From NCBI GenBank assembly GCA_021154885.1, contig JAJKHS010000013.1, forward strand, positions 62,001-126,000: a DNA stretch of 64,000 nucleotides, in the 5' to 3' direction. This DNA comes from Thermoanaerobaculum sp. (GTDB taxonomy: Bacteria > Acidobacteriota > Thermoanaerobaculia > Multivoradales > UBA5704). The translations under genes were made by a program, and so were the position numbers. The notes beneath the pieces were generated by a model. It did no database searches. It was given only the letters and a program-made list of their open reading frames with translations, and was not told where the DNA came from. This document shows positions 40,330 to 47,967 of this stretch, piece by piece; position 1 is the first letter of the stretch; each line of letters opens with the position of its first letter.

Positions 40330-43300
40330 AGAAAAAAGGGACAGCAGGGACTACAGGGACCGTAGGGACGGCAGGGACGGACCGTCCGATGGGCAGGCTG
40401 ATTCTCACCCTGGGTCTGCTGGTGCTGGGGGGTGTGGCCCTGTCGCGCCTGCCCCTGGACTACCTGCCGCGGCAGAGCTTTCCGGAGCTGACCGTGGGCT
40501 TCAGCCTCGGCGAGGAGCGGGACCCGGGCGAGGTGGCCCGCGAGTGGGTGGAGCCCATCGAGAGCGCCGTCCGCTCCCTGGGCGGAGTGCGGGGAATGGC
40601 AGGCGAGGTGCGGACGGACGGCGCCGAGCTGACCGTGCGCTTCGACCCGGGGACCGATCCCGAGCGCAAGGCCGCGCGGCTGGACTCGGAGCTGGTGCGG
40701 CTGAGAACCCGAATGACTGCGGCATCTGCGGGGTCGCAAAGCGCGTCCCTCTGGGTGGAACCCGCCACGGAGCGAAACGGGGACTTCCTGGCACTCGTCT
40801 GGCTGGCTGGCGCCCGCGAGGACGCGGACGCGCGGGCCGCCGCCGAGGTCCTGAAGGCCGTGCCCGGCGTGCGGGAGGTGGAGCTCGTCGGCGTGCGGGA
40901 CGAGGAGGTGAGGATCGAGCTCGCCGCCGGAGCCCTCGATCCCTGGGGTCAGGCCGACGCCGTGCTGGGCGAGGCCCGGCGCTGGCTGCGGGTGCCCTCC
41001 CTGGGCTGGAGCCGCTTCGGAGATCGCGGGGACCACCGCCGGCCCGTGTTGGCAACAGCCCAGGAGCGATTGGCAGCGCTCCCCATCCCCGCCGCCGGAG
41101 GTGCCGTCCCCCTGGACTCCACCGCCACCATCCACGACGGGCGCAAGCCCCCCCGGGACGAGGTGCGCTTCCGCGGCCGGCCGGCCCGGGCCGCCTATAT
41201 CTATAGGACGCACGACGCCGATCCCCTGACGGTGGACCGGGCCCTGCGCCGGCGACTGGGAAACCTGCCGGGCGGCGTGAGAGGCGAGATCGGCTTGAGC
41301 GACGCCGATCCCCTCCGCGACCTGGTCCTGCGCCTGGCCCTGGCCGGGCTCCTGGGGATCGGCCTCGCCGCCGCGGCCGGAGCCTGGCGGGGCGGCCTCT
41401 GGGGAGCCCTCGCCCTGGGACTGGCCATCCCGGCCGTCGTGGCCGCGGCAGCCAATGCCTTCCTGCTGGCCGGCGTGCCGCTCGACGTGACCACCCTGGC
41501 CGCCCTGGCCGTGGCCGCCGCCGGCCTCCTCCCCCTCGCCGCCCTGCGCCTGACCCGGCGCGACGGCTTCTGGACCTGGGGCCTCACCGCCATCGCCTCC
41601 GCCGCCGCGGTGCCCGTGGCCGTGGCCCTGGCGAGCGCCGAATTGGGTCCCCTCCTCGCTGAGCCCGCGCGGGCGTTCCTCCTCGCCGTGGCGGCGGGGG
41701 TGGGGGCGCTGGCGCTGCTGCCGGGTCCACCGCCCGGGATTGAAATCCCGGGCTACCGACGGTATCCCCTCCGGGGCCACAAAAACCGTCTGGCGGTCCC
41801 GCCAGGGACCACCGTTGGTAGCCCGGGATTTCAATCCCGGGCGAGGGGGGCCGCCCTCGTTCGCACCGCCCTGCGCGATCCCGGCACCGTCCTGCTGGCC
41901 GCGGCCACGGCCTCCTTCCTCGCCATCGCCCTCTGCGGCGCTGCGCTCGTCCCCCGTCCCGGGACGCTGCGGCCCGATCAGGCGAACCTCACGCTCCTCC
42001 TGCGCCTGCCGCCGGGCACCACCCTGGAGGAGACCGTCCGCCGGGCGATCAAGGCCGAGGCGCTGCTCGCCAAGGCCGAGGAGGTGGAACGCTTCTGGAG
42101 CTACTCCACCCCCGGCGTGGCGCGCGTCGTGGCCGAGCTGCGATCGAACACCCGCGATCCCGAGCGCCGGGCCCTGCTCGCCACCCGTCTGCGCTACGAG
42201 ATGGGCGGCGCCGGCTCCCTGGAGATCGCCTCCGGCACCCGGCCGTCGTCCGCGGGGACCGGCGCCGGCTTCCTCGCCGACCTCGAAGAGAAGGCGGAGA
42301 CGGACGAGCACGCCGAGACTTGGCGCGTGGTGCTGCGCGGCGCCGATCTCGGGGCCGTGAGGGCGGGCTACGACCGCCTGCTCGAGCGGCTGGACAGCCT
42401 CAAGGTGCGGCGCTTCTGGATCTCAGGCTGGGGGGAGCCGGCGGTCCAGCTCGTCCTGAGGCCCCGGGCCGGCACCACCCCTGCCGAGGCCGCGACCCTG
42501 GCCGGCCGGCTGCGGCGGGAGAGCGCGCCGCCCCCCTTCCTGGGCCTGCCGCCGGCCCATCCCGGAGGCCCGCAGCGCTCCCTCACCGTGGTCCCCGCCG
42601 GCGCGCCCGCGGACGCCGACCGCGCCGTGCCCCAGCTCGCGGCCCTGCTCGGCCGCCCTCTCTCCCTGGACGGCCGGGTGGTGACGCCCGGCGCCCTCCT
42701 CGCGCCCACCGAGGAGGTCCTCTATCCTCGGGTGAAGCGCCAGTCGGGCCGCTTCGTGGTGCCGGTGGATGTCCAGCTCCTGCTCTCCAGCGAGGAGCTG
42801 CGCAAGGAGAAGAGGACGGACCTCGACCGCAGCCTGGCCCGGCTGCCTCTCCCTCCAGGGTGCGACCTCGAACGCCCGAATATCGGCGTCGGCACCGGCG
42901 CCGACTTCTGGCGACGGGATCGCCTGCGGGTGATCGCCCTCGCCCTCTCCATCCCCCTCCTCCTCTTCGCCGTGGCCGCCTGCCGGCTCGGCTCGCTGCT
43001 GCGCGGGGCCACGGCCCTGGTCCCCTTAGGCCTGGGGCTGGTGGCGGCGCTTCCCCTGGTGGCGGCCGGCATCGGCCGGCTGGACGAGCTGACCGTCCTC
43101 ACCCTCGCCGCCAGCCTCGCCCTGGCCCTCCCCACCGCCGCCGAAGTGGCCGCGGCCTCCGCCGACGGCGGCGGGAGGCTCTACGGAGACCTGCGCCGGC
43201 AGGTCCCCTGGCTCGCCGCCGCGGCGCCGGTGCTGGCTCTCACCCTGGCGGCGGCCACCCTGGGAGCGGAGCCCGCCTCCCACCCGTGGTCCGTGCCCCT

Positions 43301-44354
43301 GCGCACGGCGGCTGTGGCGGGGGGAGCCGCCCTCGCCGGCTCGGCCCTGCTGGTGCCGGCTCTCCTCCTCGCCGGCAGCCGCTGGCGCCGGCGCGATCCG
43401 GAAGAGGAGAAGCGGCGGCGCAATCCCCCCGTCTGGAACGAGCCGGGGGAGCCGGTGCTGGAAGTGCGGAGCCTGACCAAAATCTACGGCGGGAAATTCC
43501 GCGCCCTGGCGGCCGTGGACTTCACCCTCACGCCGGGCATCGTCGGCCTGCTGGGACCGAACGGCGCGGGCAAGACCACGTTGCTGCGCATCTTGACCGG
43601 CCTGCTCGAGCCCACCCGCGGCTCCGTGCGCTACCGGGGCGTTCCCATCAACTCCGCAAACCTGGCCGCGTACCGGCGGCGGATCGGCTTCCTCCCCCAG
43701 GAGTTCAACGCCTACCCGGGCTTCACCGCCGAGCAGTTCCTCGATCACTGGGCCCTGGAGAGGGGGATGACCGACCCACAAGCGCGGCGGGCCGAGATCG
43801 AGCATCTCCTCGCCGCCGTGGGTCTCGCCGAGCACGCCAACCGCAAGGTGCGGGACTTCTCGGGAGGCATGCGCCAAAGGGTGGGCATCGCCCGCGCCCT
43901 CCTGGGAGCGCCGCCCATCCTCATCGTGGATGAGCCCACGACGGGCCTCGACGTCGAGTCGCGCAGCCGTTTCCGCCAGATCCTCCTGGAGCAGGCCGGC
44001 GAGCGCATCGTCGTCTTCTCCACCCACATCGCGAGCGACGTCGAAGCCGCGGCCCGCCGCATCATCCTCCTCCACCGCGGCCGGCTGCGCTTCGACGGCA
44101 CCCCCGAGGACCTGGTGGCCCGCGCCCACGGCCGCGTCTTCCGCGCCCTGGTCGCCGACGCCGACCTCCTCGCCTTCAGCCACCGCTACCGCACCACCTC
44201 GCGGGTCCGGGTCCTCGAAGGCATCCAGGTCCGCGCCATCGCCCGCCCGGGCGAAGAGCCGGCCGGGGAGATCGTGGAGCCCAACCTGGAGGAGGCGTAT
44301 CTGGCGGAGGTGGATCGGGCGGATGCGGAGCCTGGGCTTCTGGATCGATCTTGA
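40326..44354 (+). CDS. RND-like permease fused to a C-terminal ABC ATPase
   Basis: 1342 residues from the ATG at 40326 (ATGA overlap). Residues 2-20 come from a nine-base repeat (TAGTTGTVGTAGT). Residues about 21-1030 follow the RND plan: a first span LILTLGLLVLGGVALSRLPL, DYLPRQSFPELTV, two large periplasmic regions and two bundles of spans. The segment equivalent to TM4 (LAALAVAAAGLLPLAALRL) has no aspartates and the TM10 equivalent (LAASLALALPTAAEVAAAS) lacks the NN pair. Residues about 1044-1335 are a complete ABC ATPase: GPNGAGKTT at 1077, FLPQEFNAYP, FSGGMRQRVG, ILIVDEPTTGLD, FSTHIASD. A palindromic element encodes residues about 469-507. Confidence 0.88.
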   Translation: MKKKGTAGTTGTVGTAGTDRPMGRLILTLGLLVLGGVALSRLPLDYLPRQSFPELTVGFSLGEERDPGEVAREWVEPIESAVRSLGGVRGMAGEVRTDGAELTVRFDPGTDPERKAARLDSELVRLRTRMTAASAGSQSASLWVEPATERNGDFLALVWLAGAREDADARAAAEVLKAVPGVREVELVGVRDEEVRIELAAGALDPWGQADAVLGEARRWLRVPSLGWSRFGDRGDHRRPVLATAQERLAALPIPAAGGAVPLDSTATIHDGRKPPRDEVRFRGRPARAAYIYRTHDADPLTVDRALRRRLGNLPGGVRGEIGLSDADPLRDLVLRLALAGLLGIGLAAAAGAWRGGLWGALALGLAIPAVVAAAANAFLLAGVPLDVTTLAALAVAAAGLLPLAALRLTRRDGFWTWGLTAIASAAAVPVAVALASAELGPLLAEPARAFLLAVAAGVGALALLPGPPPGIEIPGYRRYPLRGHKNRLAVPPGTTVGSPGFQSRARGAALVRTALRDPGTVLLAAATASFLAIALCGAALVPRPGTLRPDQANLTLLLRLPPGTTLEETVRRAIKAEALLAKAEEVERFWSYSTPGVARVVAELRSNTRDPERRALLATRLRYEMGGAGSLEIASGTRPSSAGTGAGFLADLEEKAETDEHAETWRVVLRGADLGAVRAGYDRLLERLDSLKVRRFWISGWGEPAVQLVLRPRAGTTPAEAATLAGRLRRESAPPPFLGLPPAHPGGPQRSLTVVPAGAPADADRAVPQLAALLGRPLSLDGRVVTPGALLAPTEEVLYPRVKRQSGRFVVPVDVQLLLSSEELRKEKRTDLDRSLARLPLPPGCDLERPNIGVGTGADFWRRDRLRVIALALSIPLLLFAVAACRLGSLLRGATALVPLGLGLVAALPLVAAGIGRLDELTVLTLAASLALALPTAAEVAAASADGGGRLYGDLRRQVPWLAAAAPVLALTLAAATLGAEPASHPWSVPLRTAAVAGGAALAGSALLVPALLLAGSRWRRRDPEEEKRRRNPPVWNEPGEPVLEVRSLTKIYGGKFRALAAVDFTLTPGIVGLLGPNGAGKTTLLRILTGLLEPTRGSVRYRGVPINSANLAAYRRRIGFLPQEFNAYPGFTAEQFLDHWALERGMTDPQARRAEIEHLLAAVGLAEHANRKVRDFSGGMRQRVGIARALLGAPPILIVDEPTTGLDVESRSRFRQILLEQAGERIVVFSTHIASDVEAAARRIILLHRGRLRFDGTPEDLVARAHGRVFRALVADADLLAFSHRYRTTSRVRVLEGIQVRAIARPGEEPAGEIVEPNLEEAYLAEVDRADAEPGLLDRS
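41731..41843. repeat. 113-bp palindrome inserted in frame in the RND-ABC gene
   Basis: The outer 33 bases are inverted repeats with one mismatch (starting CGCCCGGGATTGAAATCCCG), each itself a small palindrome around ATTGAAAT. The centre is CCGTCTGGCGGTCCC-like. The host frame is open throughout and gains about 38 residues (PGIEIPGYRRYPLRG and onward). Confidence 0.85.
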
Positions 44355-44392
44355 TGACGTATGATGAGAGCGTCATCGATAGGGAGTGCGCT

Positions 44393-44599
44393 ATGCCGAC
44401 CGTCACCGTCTCGCCAAAGTTCCAGGTCGTGATTCCCCAGGAAGTCCGTGAGGCTTTGGCCATCCGTCCTGGAGAAAAGTTGCAGGTCTTCCAGTTCGAC
44501 AACCGGATCGAGCTTGTTCCGGTCCGTCCCATCCGCGAGATGCGTGGCTTCTTGCGTGGAATCGATACCAACCTGGAACGGGATCCCGACCGTCTGTGA
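44393..44599 (+). CDS. AbrB/MazE-type (VapB) antitoxin
   Basis: 68 residues from the ATG at 44393, preceded by AGGGAG. TVTVSPKFQVVIPQEVREAL and IRPGEKLQVFQFDNRIELVP form the swapped-hairpin AbrB fold; RPIREMRGFLRGIDTNLERD is the toxin-binding tail. The stop overlaps a GTG that starts a PIN-domain toxin gene, which is broken. It may still repress transcription alone. Confidence 0.85.
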   Translation: MPTVTVSPKFQVVIPQEVREALAIRPGEKLQVFQFDNRIELVPVRPIREMRGFLRGIDTNLERDPDRL

Positions 44600-44972
44600 A
44601 CGTCGTGGATTCCAGCGGCTGGATCGAATACCTGGCGGACGCGCCAGGGGCAGATTTCTTTGCTCCTGCCCTTGAGAACACAGAGAGCTGGTAGTCCCGA
44701 CGATCTGCCTGCTGGAAGTCGCGCGGCACGTCCATCGAAAGAGCGGTGAAGACCAGGCACTCCAAGCTCTCGCGCTGATGCAGCAAGCACGCGTCGTGGA
44801 CCTGCTACCCGAGGTCATCCATATGGCGGCCCGGGTAGGGAAGGACCATCACCTCCCTTTGGCGGACAGCGTGGTCTACGCGACAGGCCGCCTCTATGGA
44901 GCGATCGTCTGGACTCAGGATTCAGACTTCAAAGGATTGGAGGGAGTCCGGTACACGCCCAAGGTCAAGTAA
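44596..44972 (+). pseudogene. vapC: VapC-type PIN toxin, frameshifted
   Basis: From GTG 44596 the frame encodes MNVVDSSGWIEYLADAPG and stops at TAG 44692 after ENTESW. Two bases less (an extra AG near 44684-44687) would continue into ELVVPTICLLEVARHV and, in the frame ending at 44972, through LADSVVYATGRLYGAIVW and TQDSDFKGLEGV, the conserved acidic PIN motifs. All active-site residues survive, so the inactivation looks recent, or is a sequencing error. Confidence 0.8.
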
Positions 44973-45009
44973 GGGAGCCTGGGGCGGATGCTGGCTGCGG
45001 GCCTGGCGA

Positions 45010-45357
45010 TTACTGGACCTCTCCACTGCGGACTCGCAACACGGCTTCCTCCCACTCGGCAGCCGTGGGTCGATTGGTTTCGTCGACGAAGTCCCTTACC
45101 TGTCGCTCGAACTCTGCGAAGTCCTGAGCTTCGGCGGCGATGTCGAACAAGACGGATCTGTAGCTTTGGCGGAACTCAGCCTGCGCCTCACCGCGATTCG
45201 AGCCGACAGCCGCGATACCCCCCGGATTGGCCCCGTACATTACGAAGCCGTCGCCCTCGTCCGCCAGCAGAGCACGCCCGTTGAGGTTCACCCCTGCTAC
45301 GAAGCCATTCCCGGCCACCAGGTCCCTGAAATCGAAGAGTAACGGGTAGTGAGTCAT
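45010..45357 (-). CDS. conserved hypothetical protein, possible toxin-antitoxin partner
   Basis: 115 residues from the ATG at 45357, with GGAGATG just upstream. FDFRDLVAGNGFVAGVNLNG, DGFVMYGANPGG, EAQAEFRQSYRSVLFDIAAEA and FVDETNRPTAAEWEEAV give a compact alpha/beta protein with regular codon use. The start overlaps the end of an open frame whose last residues (HYSLTKRLEHSVVVGDA) look like a truncated partner gene. That layout suggests an antitoxin-like second gene of a pair whose first gene has been lost; this is inference. Confidence 0.55.
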   Translation of the reverse strand: MTHYPLLFDFRDLVAGNGFVAGVNLNGRALLADEGDGFVMYGANPGGIAAVGSNRGEAQAEFRQSYRSVLFDIAAEAQDFAEFERQVRDFVDETNRPTAAEWEEAVLRVRSGEVQ

Positions 45358-45485
45358 TAGGCATCTCCGACGACGACTGAGTGTTCTAGCCTCTTTGTAA
45401 GACTGTAGTGGGTGACTGCTCGGTGGTCAACAGCCGGCCGGGGAGGGGCCTGCAAGAGGACGTTTCGAGGGTGTTCCCAATGTAG

Positions 45486-45517
45486 AGACGCCCCGCGGGA
45501 AACCCCGTGGGGCGTCT
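45486..45517. repeat. hairpin AGACGCCCC/GGGGCGTCT
   Basis: Nine-base arms AGACGCCCC (45486-45494) and GGGGCGTCT (45509-45517). The left arm with CGCGGGAA recurs at about 45549, showing a partial tandem copy. Confidence 0.6.
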
Positions 45518-45568
45518 CGGGGCGGCAATATCGGCTGCGACCTCCCAGACGCCCCGCGGGAACGCCGT

Positions 45569-45613
45569 GACACGGAACGGGATCCGACCGCCTGTGAACG
45601 TCGTGGATTTCCT
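45569..45613 (+). pseudogene. fragment of a vapB-vapC junction
   Basis: GGAACGGGATCCGACCGCCT followed by GTGAACGTCGTGGATT closely matches 44577-44612, the antitoxin end and toxin start. It is a detached duplicate about 1 kb from the broken locus. Confidence 0.65.
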
Positions 45614-45628
45614 TGGCTTCGTCCCATC

Positions 45629-45865
45629 GAGAGGGTGTCTGAAGCTCGTTCTTCAGGCCCAAAGGGCCGTCCTCCCTCAGCCTGGGGCGCAGCCCCAGGA
45701 ACACGGAATCTAAAACAATTGGAAAGCCCCAACGGGGCGCGATCCGGCCGTTATCTCGCCCTTTCAGGGCTTTGGATTGAGGGGGGCTCCCTTTTTCCTG
45801 GGGCTGCGCCCCAGGCTGAGGGAGGACGGCCCTTCAGGCCTGAATACTTTCCGGACACCCTCTGA
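45629..45865. repeat. long palindromic element
   Basis: The left arm (AGAGGGTGTC, then AAAGGGCCGTCCTCCCTCAG, then CCTGGGGCGCAGCCCCAGG) and the right arm (CCTGGGGCTGCGCCCCAGG, CTGAGGGAGGACGGCCCTT, GGACACCCTCT) are inverted repeats of about 70 bases around a 100-base centre. No gene inside. It is flanked by a truncated copy of the A/B/C element. Confidence 0.8.
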
Positions 45866-45876
45866 GACAAACCACT

Positions 45877-45928
45877 CCCTCTTCTCCCGGGATGAGGCCG
45901 GGAGAAGAGGCCCGGGGTGATGAGGGTC
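45877..45928 (-). repeat. palindromic element, truncated copy D
   Basis: CCCTCTTCTCCCGG and CCGGGAGAAGAGG form a hairpin, followed by CCCGGGGTGATGAGGGT, one terminus of the A/B/C element. The other half is missing. Confidence 0.65.
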
Positions 45929-45979
45929 GCCGGTAGTGGGCAAGACGGCTGGATCAAAGCACGGCTTTCGGAGTAGCAA

Positions 45980-46225
45980 CTATCCGGCCGTCCCGGAACC
46001 CGCGAGCGATTCAAGAAGAAGAGCAAGCTCCACGGCATCGCCGTAGTTGAGCCGGCGAATCTGAGCGCAACAAGTTGACGGCAGAGATCCAGGACCTCCT
46101 CCGGCTCAACCTCCAGCACCCGGGCGAGTGAGACGAAGTGTGCTGCTCCATGGAATACAGCGAGCGCCCGCACTGACGACGCGCCAACTCGGGCAGGCGG
46201 TCCAACGATTCCTGAATTGCGCGCG
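45980..46225 (-). pseudogene. C-terminal remnant of a STAND/NB-ARC-type ATPase
   Basis: Three frames each carry a piece: ESLDRLPELARRQ, then VRALAVFHGAAHFVSLA and VLEVEPEEVLDLCRQLVALR, then LNYGDAVELALLLESL before a TAG at 45980. The second piece resembles the winged-helix segment after the nucleotide-binding domain in STAND ATPases that bacteria fuse to TIR or other effector domains. It is on the same strand as the TIR gene at 46858-47673 and may be its other end. Frameshifts rule out function. Confidence 0.45.
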
Positions 46226-46531
46226 ACTGGGGAAGGACGCGACCGGTAGCACCTATAGCACGAGGGTAGGCAACCGGCGCAAGTCCAGTGCCGGTTGAGG
46301 ACTGGCTTAAGGACTGGAGATACTGCCGGCCGGGCGTGCGGAAGGAGAACTTTCGCTGCTGAACGTCGCTTGGAGCGCCGCGGACGCTACTGGGATCAGA
46401 GCCTCTGGTATTGCCAGCGCGGATACGAGTTGGGGCCGCAGTAGAATCGGCCCCATCACCTCCCCTCAAAGGCCGGGAATAAACCAGCCTCCTAATCTGT
46501 CTGCGGATTCAACCATTCAGGAGGATAAGCT
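46226..46531. other. gap without intact gene
   Basis: A plus-strand stretch ending at a TAG near 46445 reads ERRGRYWDQSLWYCQRGYEL and could be the end of a decayed gene. Nothing else is recognisable. The end of the gap contains the ribosome binding site of the small gene at 46532. Confidence 0.4.
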
Positions 46532-46693
46532 ATGTCCTATAACAAGCCGTCTGTGCCCTCGGGTGTTACCGTCGATGTCAAGAAAAATATTTGGAATGCC
46601 GGTACAACCGAGACACGCCTCTCCAACGGGAGTTACGTGACAGTAGTAAAGGACATGTTTGGCAACGTCAAGGAAGTAAAGAGAGGCTGGTGA
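46532..46693 (+). CDS. 53-residue orphan protein
   Basis: The ATG at 46532 follows AGGAGGATAAGCT, one of the best ribosome binding sites in the window. The peptide begins MSYNKPSVPSGVTVDVKKN, contains ETRLSNGSYVTVVKDMFG and ends VKEVKRGW. It is soluble, rich in Val, Lys and Asn, and its base composition is less GC-rich than its surroundings, which suggests transfer. A hairpin terminator follows at 46737. I recognise no family. Confidence 0.6.
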   Translation: MSYNKPSVPSGVTVDVKKNIWNAGTTETRLSNGSYVTVVKDMFGNVKEVKRGW

Positions 46694-46736
46694 GGATCCG
46701 GCCGCCTGTCGGCCATGCTCGCGAACTACTTCTGAC

Positions 46737-46765
46737 TGGGGCCAGCTCTTCCGGCCCCATTCCTT
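46737..46765 (+). terminator. intrinsic terminator after the 53-residue gene
   Basis: TGGGGCC (46737-46743) pairs with GGCCCCA (46753-46759) over a nine-base loop, followed by TTCCTT. Confidence 0.6.
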
Positions 46766-46857
46766 CTGGTTCTGGCGACGCGCGATCGGCGCCTTTGTCG
46801 TCCCTCGACGCCCCCCTTTGGTCCCCGCCCCGCAGCCCCAGGCCGGAATCCAACTAA

Positions 46858-47673
46858 CTAACTAGCAATGGTGTTCGTGACCGTTGGAACCACGTGGAAG
46901 GGCCGGCCCGCTTTCTCGGCCTTCGTGAGCGCGTCGCGCAGGGCCGGGAAGGTCCCATCTTCGAGCACCTCCAAGTCCGGCAGCTTCGACTCCAAGGCTC
47001 GGGCGCGATCACGGAACGTTCCGAACGGCCAGCCAGGGTAGCGTTCCAGATACCAGCGGATCTCTTCGATCTCGATGGGGCCGAGGGGGCTTTCGAAGTC
47101 GTGCCCGGCGCTGCGGCTCCCGGCGCCCTTCGCCGGGTTGTGGTGAAGCCGGAACCGGGCCGCTGCCCGATGGCACCCGCCGGTCTCGTCGATGCGGCCG
47201 TCGCTGAAGGAGATCACCAGCTCTTCGAGGAGCGGCGCGGGGGCCGGAGCTTCCGCGACGCGGCCCGAGGCGGCGATCTCGCCGAGAGTGCGGAGGATTT
47301 CGGGCACGGCGTCTTCGACCGCACCGTCCACGGGGATGAATACCAGATCTTCGCCCAGGAGACGCTTGGCCGAGACCCGTCCTCCGCCGCGCAGCACGGC
47401 CAGAATCCGATACTCGGGGTTCTCCTCCCGGGCCTGCCGCGCCCATCCCGCTTCGCGCTCGACCCATTCGGATTCGTTCGCCGCCGCGGTCCAGAGCAGG
47501 AGCAGGCCGCGCGCGCTCTTCACCTCCCTTTCGAGGTCGTTCAGTCCGTCCCCGGCGCGGAGCTCGAGCACGTCCTCCCAGACGGCGACGCCGCTGTCCT
47601 CCAACGCCCGCCGCAGCGCCTGGGCCTCGGGCTTGTTCGCTTGGGCGTGGGAGAGGAAGAGCTTGCCGGTCAT
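46858..47673 (-). CDS. TIR-domain protein, probably truncated at its C-terminus
   Basis: 271 residues from the ATG at 47673. The TIR domain is clear: KLFLSHAQANKPEAQALRRA, VAVWEDVLELRAGD, ARGLLLLWTAAANESEWVERE (with the Glu expected for NAD hydrolysis) and RILAVLRGGGR. After residue 145 a second conserved module follows (FRLHHNPAKGAG, IEIEEIRWYLERYPGWPFG), which in relatives leads into a STAND ATPase or CHAT region. Here it ends abruptly. TIR proteins of this type act in phage defence or cell suicide. A C-terminal remnant lies at 45980-46225. Confidence 0.75.
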   Translation of the reverse strand: MTGKLFLSHAQANKPEAQALRRALEDSGVAVWEDVLELRAGDGLNDLEREVKSARGLLLLWTAAANESEWVEREAGWARQAREENPEYRILAVLRGGGRVSAKRLLGEDLVFIPVDGAVEDAVPEILRTLGEIAASGRVAEAPAPAPLLEELVISFSDGRIDETGGCHRAAARFRLHHNPAKGAGSRSAGHDFESPLGPIEIEEIRWYLERYPGWPFGTFRDRARALESKLPDLEVLEDGTFPALRDALTKAEKAGRPFHVVPTVTNTIAS

Positions 47674-47698
47674 CGGTACCAGGATTATCCCTCATCCC

Positions 47699-47965
47699 CC
47701 GAGCCGGTACGGGCCTCGCCCCACTCGTTTGACACAGATTCCCTGCAGGTACGGGCCTCTCCCCAGTCGTTTGGCACAGATCCCGTGCAGGTACGGGCTT
47801 CGCCCCGGTAGGGGCTGCGTCTCTCCCCAGTGGGGAAGGGCCTCTCCCCGCTGGGGACAGCCCTCCCCCCGTTGGGGAGAGCCTTCTCCCTACTCGAGAC
47901 AGCCCTCGCCCCACGGGGGAGAGCCTTCGCCCCGTTGGGGAGAGACGCAGCCCCACTGGGGGCAT
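47699..47965. repeat. second 21-bp minisatellite, upstream of the TIR gene
   Basis: About 12 units. At the right end each unit contains CTCTCCCCAGTGGGGA or a close variant every 21 bases; at the left the array runs as 42-base double units with GGTACGGGCCTC and TTTGACACAGATTCC. Minus-strand heptads read PTGRRLS, PVGRGLS, RVGRRLS. The sequence differs from the array at 6944-7453 but the period is the same. Confidence 0.8.
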
Positions 47966-47967
47966 AG

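Larger units (their letters stand above)
45358..45628. other. decayed region between a hypothetical gene and a palindrome
   Basis: On the minus strand at about 45361-45411 a gene tail (HYSLTKRLEHSVVVGDA, stop overlapping the next ATG) survives. The rest is hairpin-forming repeat (45486-45517 with a partial second copy near 45549) and a vapBC fragment. No intact gene. Confidence 0.5.

Noticed and set aside
47699-47965. CRISPR array or integron attC sites
   Set aside because: Degenerate contiguous 21-bp units, no spacers, no integrase beside it.
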